Shown here: positions 59,281-64,000 of the stretch, one piece after another
Layout of the letters: every line of letters begins with the position of its first letter
How positions within the stretch are numbered: the first letter of the stretch is position 1
Assembly (NCBI RefSeq): GCF_001447385.1
Contig: NZ_LLWQ01000162.1
Span: 62,122-126,121, forward strand
Source: Paracoccus sp. MKU1
GTDB taxonomy: Bacteria > Pseudomonadota > Alphaproteobacteria > Rhodobacterales > Rhodobacteraceae
DNA: 64,000 nucleotides
Reading direction: 5' to 3'
Program-made: the position numbers and the translations under genes
The notes under the pieces: model-generated
What the model was told of the DNA's origin: nothing
What the model saw: the letters and a program-made list of their open reading frames with translations, nothing else
The model's database searches: none

Positions 59281-61893
59281 ATGCAGACCATCCGCACCAC
59301 CTGTCCCTATTGCGGCGTGGGTTGCGGCGTGCTGGCGACGCCCGACGGTCGGGGCGGGCTGGACATCGCGGGCGATCCCGATCATCCGGCGAACCGGGGC
59401 CGGCTTTGCGTCAAGGGCGCGGCGCTTGGCGAGACGGTCGGCCATGCCGGCCGGCTGCTTGCCCCGCGCATCCACGGGCGCGAGGCCGGCTGGGACGAGG
59501 CGCTGGACCTGGTCGCGCGCCGGTTTTCCGAAACCATCGCAGAACACGGGCCGGATTCGGTCGCCTTCTACGTCTCGGGCCAGCTGCTGACCGAGGATTA
59601 CTATGTTGCCAACAAGCTGATGAAGGGCTTCATCGGCTCGGGCAATATCGACACCAATTCGCGGCTCTGCATGGCCTCGGCGGTCGCGGGGCACCGGCGG
59701 GCCTTTGGCACCGACACGGTCCCGGGGCTCTACGAGGATCTGGAGCTGGCCGATACGGTGGTGCTGGTCGGCTCGAACCTGGCCTGGTGCCATCCGGTGC
59801 TTTACCAGCGGCTGGCGGCGGCGCGCGAGGCGCGGGGCACGCGGGTCGTGGTGGTCGATCCGCGCCGCACCGCGACTTGCGATATTGCTGACCTGCATCT
59901 GCCGCTGGCGCCGGGTTCGGATGCGGCGCTGTTCAATCTGCTGCTGGCCGAGATCGCGCGGCGCGGTCTCGCCGATGGGGATGCCGGTGCGCATCTGGAC
60001 GGGCTCGACGAGGCGCTGGCCGCTGCGCGCCAGACGTTGCCCTCGGCCACCGGGCTGGCGCATAGCCAGCTGCGGCAGTTCTTCGACCTGTGGTGCGGCA
60101 GCGACAAGGTGGTGACGGTCTGGTCGCAGGGCGTGAACCAGTCCGACAGCGGCACCGACAAGGTGAATGCGATCCTGAACTGCCACCTGGCCAGCGGCCG
60201 CATCGGCCGGCCGGGCATGGGGCCGTTCAGCGTCACCGGCCAGCCCAATGCCATGGGTGGGCGCGAGGTCGGCGGGCTGGCCAACATGCTGGCCTGCCAC
60301 CTGGAGATCGAGAACCCGGCGCATCGCGCGGCGGTGCGCGGCTTCTGGAACGCGCCGCGCATGGCCGAGCGGCCGGGGTTGAAGGCCGTGGACATGTTCC
60401 GCGCCGTCGAGGAGGGCCGGATCAAGGCGCTGTGGATCATCTGCACCAACCCCGCCGCGACCATGCCCGAGGCCGATCGCGTCGCCCGCGCCATCGCCGG
60501 CTGCGGCTTCGTCGTGGTCTCGGACATCATGGCGCGGACCGACACCGCGCGGCTGGCGCATGTGCTGCTGCCGGCGACCGGCTGGGGCGAAAAGGATGGC
60601 ACGGTGACGAATTCGGAACGCCGCATCAGCCGCCAGCGCCGCACCCTCGCCCCCGCCGGGCAGGCGCGCGACGACTGGCGCATCCTGGCCGAGGTCGGGC
60701 GCCGCATGGGCTGGGCCGATGCCTTCGGCTGGACCGGCCCCGCGCAGGTCTTTGCCGAACATGCCGCGCTGTCCGGCGTCGCAGGCGGGCTGGGCAGCGA
60801 TTTCGACATCTCGGCCCATGCCGGCATCACCCAGCCGGAATATGACGCGCTGGAGCCTTTCCTGTGGCCGCAATCGGCGGGCAGGCAGGGCGGGCGGTTC
60901 TTTGGCGACGGGCGGTTTCATACGCCTTCGGGCCGGGGCCGGATGGTCGCGGTCTCGCCGCGCCCGCCGCAGCCGGTCGGCGCCGAATATCCCTTCCGGC
61001 TGAACACCGGCCGGGTGCGCGATCATTGGCACACCATGACCCGCACCGGCCTGTCGCCGCGGCTGTCCCGCCATCTGGCCGAACCCTTCCTGGAACTGCA
61101 TCCCAGCGACGCGGCCCGGCTGGGCCTGGCCCCCGCCAGCCTGGCCGAGGTTGCCAGCCCGCATGGCCGCGCGGTCCTGCGGGTGCTGGTGACCGACCGG
61201 GTGGCGCCGGGCCATCCCTTCGCGCCGATGCATTGGACGGGCGAGACTGCGCCCTCGGGCCGGGTCGATGCGCTGGTGCCGGGGACGGTCGATCCGGTCT
61301 CGGGCCAGCCGGCCCTGAAATCGGCGGCGATGGCGATCCGGCCCTTTGCCGCGCGCTGGTTCGGCTTTGCCGTCTCGGCGGGCGCGATCCGGCCGGATTG
61401 CGCTTATTGGGCGCGGGCCACGCTGCCCAGGGGAGAGCAGGCCGAACTGGCCGGGCTGGAGCCGGTGCAGGACTGGACCGCCCATGCCCGCGCGCTGTTC
61501 GGCCTCCCGGACGAGCCGCTGGTGCTGCACGACCGCGCCCGCGGGCAGGTGCGGCTGGCCTTCTTGCGCGACGGCCGGCTGCGGGCGGCGCTGTTCGTCG
61601 CGCCCGCGCCGGTGGGCCTGTCGCGCAGCCATGTCGCGGCGCTGCTGGGCGAGGACGGCGCGGGCGCGCTGGCCGGCCGCCCCGGCGCCGACCGCCCGGA
61701 CGAGGGCGCGCTGGTCTGCGCCTGTTTCGGCATCGGCGTGAACAGCATCGTGCAGGCCATCGCCAGCCAGCGCCTGACTTCGGTCGAGGCGGTGGGGCGG
61801 GCGCTGCGGGCGGGCACGAATTGCGGCTCGTGCCGCCCCGAGATCCGCGCGCTGCTCGAGGCCGGCACCGCCTGCCGGGCGGCGGCCGAATAG
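59281..61893 (+). CDS. nasC: NasC, assimilatory nitrate reductase (Mo-bisMGD)
   Basis: 870 aa. N-terminal [4Fe-4S] ligands Cys8, Cys11, Cys15 and Cys43 (CPYCGVGCGV...GRLCVKG), Mo-ligand Cys in NTNSRLCMASAVAGHRRAFG (about 137), and QPNAMGGREVGGLANML plus NTGRVRDHWHTMTRTG for the two guanine dinucleotide cofactors. C-terminal BFD-like [2Fe-2S] domain CACFGIGVNSIVQAI...NCGSCRPEIRALL. Soluble, no Tat signal, so cytoplasmic. Last gene of nasTSABGHC; start ATG 59281, eight bases after nasH. Confidence 0.95.
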   Translation: MQTIRTTCPYCGVGCGVLATPDGRGGLDIAGDPDHPANRGRLCVKGAALGETVGHAGRLLAPRIHGREAGWDEALDLVARRFSETIAEHGPDSVAFYVSGQLLTEDYYVANKLMKGFIGSGNIDTNSRLCMASAVAGHRRAFGTDTVPGLYEDLELADTVVLVGSNLAWCHPVLYQRLAAAREARGTRVVVVDPRRTATCDIADLHLPLAPGSDAALFNLLLAEIARRGLADGDAGAHLDGLDEALAAARQTLPSATGLAHSQLRQFFDLWCGSDKVVTVWSQGVNQSDSGTDKVNAILNCHLASGRIGRPGMGPFSVTGQPNAMGGREVGGLANMLACHLEIENPAHRAAVRGFWNAPRMAERPGLKAVDMFRAVEEGRIKALWIICTNPAATMPEADRVARAIAGCGFVVVSDIMARTDTARLAHVLLPATGWGEKDGTVTNSERRISRQRRTLAPAGQARDDWRILAEVGRRMGWADAFGWTGPAQVFAEHAALSGVAGGLGSDFDISAHAGITQPEYDALEPFLWPQSAGRQGGRFFGDGRFHTPSGRGRMVAVSPRPPQPVGAEYPFRLNTGRVRDHWHTMTRTGLSPRLSRHLAEPFLELHPSDAARLGLAPASLAEVASPHGRAVLRVLVTDRVAPGHPFAPMHWTGETAPSGRVDALVPGTVDPVSGQPALKSAAMAIRPFAARWFGFAVSAGAIRPDCAYWARATLPRGEQAELAGLEPVQDWTAHARALFGLPDEPLVLHDRARGQVRLAFLRDGRLRAALFVAPAPVGLSRSHVAALLGEDGAGALAGRPGADRPDEGALVCACFGIGVNSIVQAIASQRLTSVEAVGRALRAGTNCGSCRPEIRALLEAGTACRAAAE

Positions 61894-61900
61894 TAAGGTC

Positions 61901-63016
61901 CTATTCGCCGTCGCCGGCAAAGACCATGGCGCTGTCGGGCTGCGCGGCGATATGGATCAGGCTGCCGGGTGCGGGCAGGATCAGGCCGGGGACGCGGGAC
62001 TTCATCGCCGCGCCGCCGGGTTCCAGCCGGGTCTCGATCAGGCTTTCGCGGCCCAGATAGCGGGCACGCTCGACCCGGGCCGGCGTGCCGCCGGCCTCGG
62101 TGGGGACCAGGTGCTGGGGACGGATGACGACCTCGGCCGGGCTGCCTTCGGCAAGACCGGGGGCCGGAAAGGCGCCCAGGCTGGTCTGCACCCGGCCGCC
62201 CGACACCCGGCCGGCGACGATGTTCAGGTCCGAGAAAAAGGCCGCCACGCCGCGATCCGCCGGGCGGTTGTAAAGCTCGTCCGGGCGGCCTTCCTGGATC
62301 AGCCGGCCCTTGCGCATCACGGCGATGCGATGGCCCATCAGCATCGCCTCCTCGGGGTCGTGCGTGACCATCAGCACCGTGGTCTCGCTTTCGCGCAAGA
62401 GGTCCAGCGTCGCGTCGCGCACCCCGTCGCGCAGCCGGTGGTCGAGGCTGGAAAACGGCTCGTCCATCAGCATCAGGCAGGGGCGCGGCGCCAGGGCGCG
62501 GATCAGCGCCACGCGCTGCTGCTCGCCCCCCGAAAGCTCGTGCGGATATTTCGCGGCATGGCTGGACAGGCCGACCCGCTCCAGCAGCGCGCCCACCCGG
62601 TCGCGTTTTTCCGGCGCCGGACCCTGCAAGCCGAAGCCGACATTCGCCGCCACGTCCAGATGCGGGAACAGCGCGAAATCCTGGAACACCAGCCCGACCG
62701 GGCGCCGCTCGGGCGGCAGGAAGGCGCCGCTGTCGCACATGGCCCGGCCACCGATCTGGATGCGGCCGGAATCGGGCCGCTCGATGCCGGCAATCATACG
62801 CAATGTGGTGGACTTGCCACAGCCCGAAGGGCCGAGCAGGCAGATCACCTCGCCTCGGGTGACGCTGAAGCCGACATCCTCGACCGCCGCCACGCCGCCG
62901 AAGCGGCGGCACAGCGCCTCGACCTCCAGCATGGGCCGGGTTGCGGCGGCATCCGGCGCGACATGGCGCGCATCCACTTGGCTGGCCCAGTCGGGAGGGC
63001 TGGCGAATTGGTTCAT
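61901..63016 (-). CDS. FbpC-like ABC transporter ATPase (iron(III)-type)
   Basis: 371 aa from ATG 63016; GAAGGG lies at good distance, while an ATG at 63022 is too close to it. Walker A CLLGPSGCGKSTTLRMIAG, Q-loop VGLVFQDFALFPHL, signature LSGGEQQRVALIRALA, Walker B CLMLMDEPFSSLDHRLRDG, and a C-terminal TOBE-like domain (VVIRPQHLVPTEAGGTPARV). Iron(III) specificity is inferred from the divergent binding-protein gene. The permease is not in the window. Its stop is close to the convergent nasC stop. Confidence 0.87.
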   Translation of the reverse strand: MNQFASPPDWASQVDARHVAPDAAATRPMLEVEALCRRFGGVAAVEDVGFSVTRGEVICLLGPSGCGKSTTLRMIAGIERPDSGRIQIGGRAMCDSGAFLPPERRPVGLVFQDFALFPHLDVAANVGFGLQGPAPEKRDRVGALLERVGLSSHAAKYPHELSGGEQQRVALIRALAPRPCLMLMDEPFSSLDHRLRDGVRDATLDLLRESETTVLMVTHDPEEAMLMGHRIAVMRKGRLIQEGRPDELYNRPADRGVAAFFSDLNIVAGRVSGGRVQTSLGAFPAPGLAEGSPAEVVIRPQHLVPTEAGGTPARVERARYLGRESLIETRLEPGGAAMKSRVPGLILPAPGSLIHIAAQPDSAMVFAGDGE

Positions 63017-63051
63017 CGGCATCCCTTCGTGACCGCAACCGCATGAGAATA

Positions 63052-63079
63052 GTTTACATTAGTAATTAGTTTAGTAAAC
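63052..63079. promoter_or_regulatory. AT-rich inverted repeat between the divergent iron-transport genes
   Basis: GTTTAC at 63052-63057 and GTAAAC at 63074-63079 are exact inverted repeats around a TTAGTAATTAG-like AT-rich centre, in the 93 bases between the two start codons. It could be an operator shared by both genes, for example for an Irr, RirA or Fur-type iron regulator; the exact regulator cannot be told. Confidence 0.45.
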
Positions 63080-63109
63080 ATGTCGAGAAATCGCAAGGAG
63101 GACAGGCTG

Positions 63110-64000
63110 ATGCGTGTTGGACTATCTGGACTGATTGGCGCCATGCTGGCTGCGCAGGCGGTTGCCGCCAGCGCCCAGGAACTGAACCTTTACACCACGC
63201 GCGAGCCGAATCTGATCGAGCCGATGCTGGCCTCGTTCACCGAAACCACCGGGGTGAAGGTCAACACCATCTTCCTCAAGGACGGCCTGCCCGAGCGGGT
63301 CGAGCAGGAGGGCGAGGCGTCGCCCGCCGATGTGCTGATGACCGTGGACATCGGCAACCTGGTCGATCTGGTGGATCGCGGCCTGACCCAGCCCGTCGAA
63401 TCCGAGGCGCTGAGCGCCGCCATCCCCGAGAATCTGCGCGACAAGGACGGCAACTGGTTCGCGCTGTCGCAGCGGGCGCGGGTGCTTTACGCCGACAAGG
63501 ATCTGGACCTGTCAAGCTTCACCTATGAAGACCTCGCCAAGCCGGAATGGCAGGGCAAGGTTTGCATCCGCTCGGGCCAGCACCCCTATAACGTGGCGCT
63601 GACCGCCTCGTACATCGTGCATCACGGCGAGGAAGCCGCCAAGACCTGGCTGGAGGGCGTCAAGGCGAACCTGGCCCGCACCGCCGGCGGCGGCGACCGC
63701 GACGTGGCGCGCGACATCATGGGCGGCATCTGCGAGATCGGTATCGCCAATTCCTATTACGTCGGCCTGATGCGCAGCGGTGCTGGCGGCCCCGAGCAGG
63801 AGGAATGGGTCAAGGCGATCAAGGTCGTCCTGCCGACCTTCGAAGGCGGCGGCACGCAGGTGAACGTCTCGGGCGCGGCGGTGGCCAAGAATGCGCCGAA
63901 CCGCGACCAGGCGGTGCAGCTGCTGGAATACCTGGTCTCGGACGAGGCGCAGAAGATCTATGCCGAGGCGAATTTCGAATATCCGGTGAAGCCCGGCGTC
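63110..64000 (+). CDS. Iron(III)-type ABC binding protein (FbpA/FutA-like), truncated by window end
   Basis: 297 residues visible, no stop before the window ends. Signal peptide to about residue 22 (MRVGLSGLIGAMLAAQAVAA). Mature start ELNLYTTREPNLIEPMLASF, then DVLMTVDIGNLVDLVDRGLT, WFALSQRARVLYADKDLDLS, and GGTQVNVSGAAVAKNAPNRD; the ending EYPVKPG is the expected FbpA-like C-terminal motif. AAGGAGGAC ribosome-binding site. Divergent from the ATPase gene. Overlooked by standard frame lists because it is cut. Confidence 0.9.
   Translation, partial: MRVGLSGLIGAMLAAQAVAASAQELNLYTTREPNLIEPMLASFTETTGVKVNTIFLKDGLPERVEQEGEASPADVLMTVDIGNLVDLVDRGLTQPVESEALSAAIPENLRDKDGNWFALSQRARVLYADKDLDLSSFTYEDLAKPEWQGKVCIRSGQHPYNVALTASYIVHHGEEAAKTWLEGVKANLARTAGGGDRDVARDIMGGICEIGIANSYYVGLMRSGAGGPEQEEWVKAIKVVLPTFEGGGTQVNVSGAAVAKNAPNRDQAVQLLEYLVSDEAQKIYAEANFEYPVKPGV

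Noticed and set aside
59203..61920. Very long open frame antisense to nasC
   Set aside because: High-GC DNA gives long antisense frames by codon bias; it covers the whole real gene and shows no domain.

Overview
The window is a high-GC alphaproteobacterial chromosome segment that fits a Paracoccus species (Rhodobacteraceae). The evidence is a complete assimilatory nitrate cluster in the order nasTSABGHC, the order described for Paracoccus denitrificans; small Rhodobacteraceae-type proteins (the DUF2484 protein between murC and murB, a 47-residue membrane protein upstream of gapA); a ScfR/RamB-type regulator with TTTGCAAA operators; and palindromic repeats of a kind common in Rhodobacteraceae. 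Identification rests on recognition of protein families and gene order; no database search was run.

Layout. (1) 1-5073, minus strand: a PotD-like binding protein, a TPM-domain membrane protein, a class I PPK2, homoserine O-succinyltransferase (metA) and a P-loop ATPase overlapping metA. (2) 5346-6326: a TerC-family membrane protein. (3) 6607-21830, plus strand: division and cell wall (dcw) genes ftsW-murG-murC-DUF2484-hypothetical, then a zinc-responsive zinT gene with a large palindromic operator, then murB-ddl-ftsQ-ftsA-ftsZ-lpxC-bamD-recN. (4) 21827-27968: valine catabolism genes (mmsA, isobutyryl-CoA dehydrogenase, 3-hydroxyisobutyryl-CoA hydrolase, mmsB) with a divergent LysR regulator. 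(5) 28063-31862: a CBS protein, coaD, a membrane protein, then a bactofilin and M23 endopeptidase pair. (6) 32289-39268: ScfR-like regulator, Bcr/CflA efflux pump, DUF486 protein and dnaB, then pyrE-pyrC and a small conserved protein. (7) 39360-45409, minus strand: gapA, the 47-aa protein, an orphan fliG-like gene, purB and glnA-glnB. (8) 45551-50496, plus strand: nnr bifunctional repair enzyme, tRNA-Leu(UAG), an unrecognised gene and tex. (9) 50568-61893: pdxY-MOSC pair facing away from the nas operon. (10) 61901-64000: divergent iron-type ABC transporter genes, the second cut by the window end.

How it works together. Most of the window is core metabolism and cell growth: peptidoglycan precursor synthesis, septation, lipid A commitment and outer membrane assembly lie in one co-directional run. 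Nitrogen is a second theme: glnB-glnA for ammonia assimilation, and nasTSABGHC for nitrate sensing, uptake and reduction to ammonium. A hairpin with a six-base loop carrying A1 and G4 lies upstream of nasA and fits antitermination by the ANTAR protein NasT.

Most notable signals: a dispersed palindromic repeat family, one arm of which lies in frame inside the MOSC-domain coding sequence; a second repeat family placed directly after stop codons of mmsA and tex; a near-perfect 26-bp operator before zinT; paired TTTGCAAA sites before scfR; DnaA-box-like sites before dnaB; and an uncharacterised P-loop ATPase coupled to metA. No phage, insertion sequence, CRISPR array or clear novel defence system was seen.
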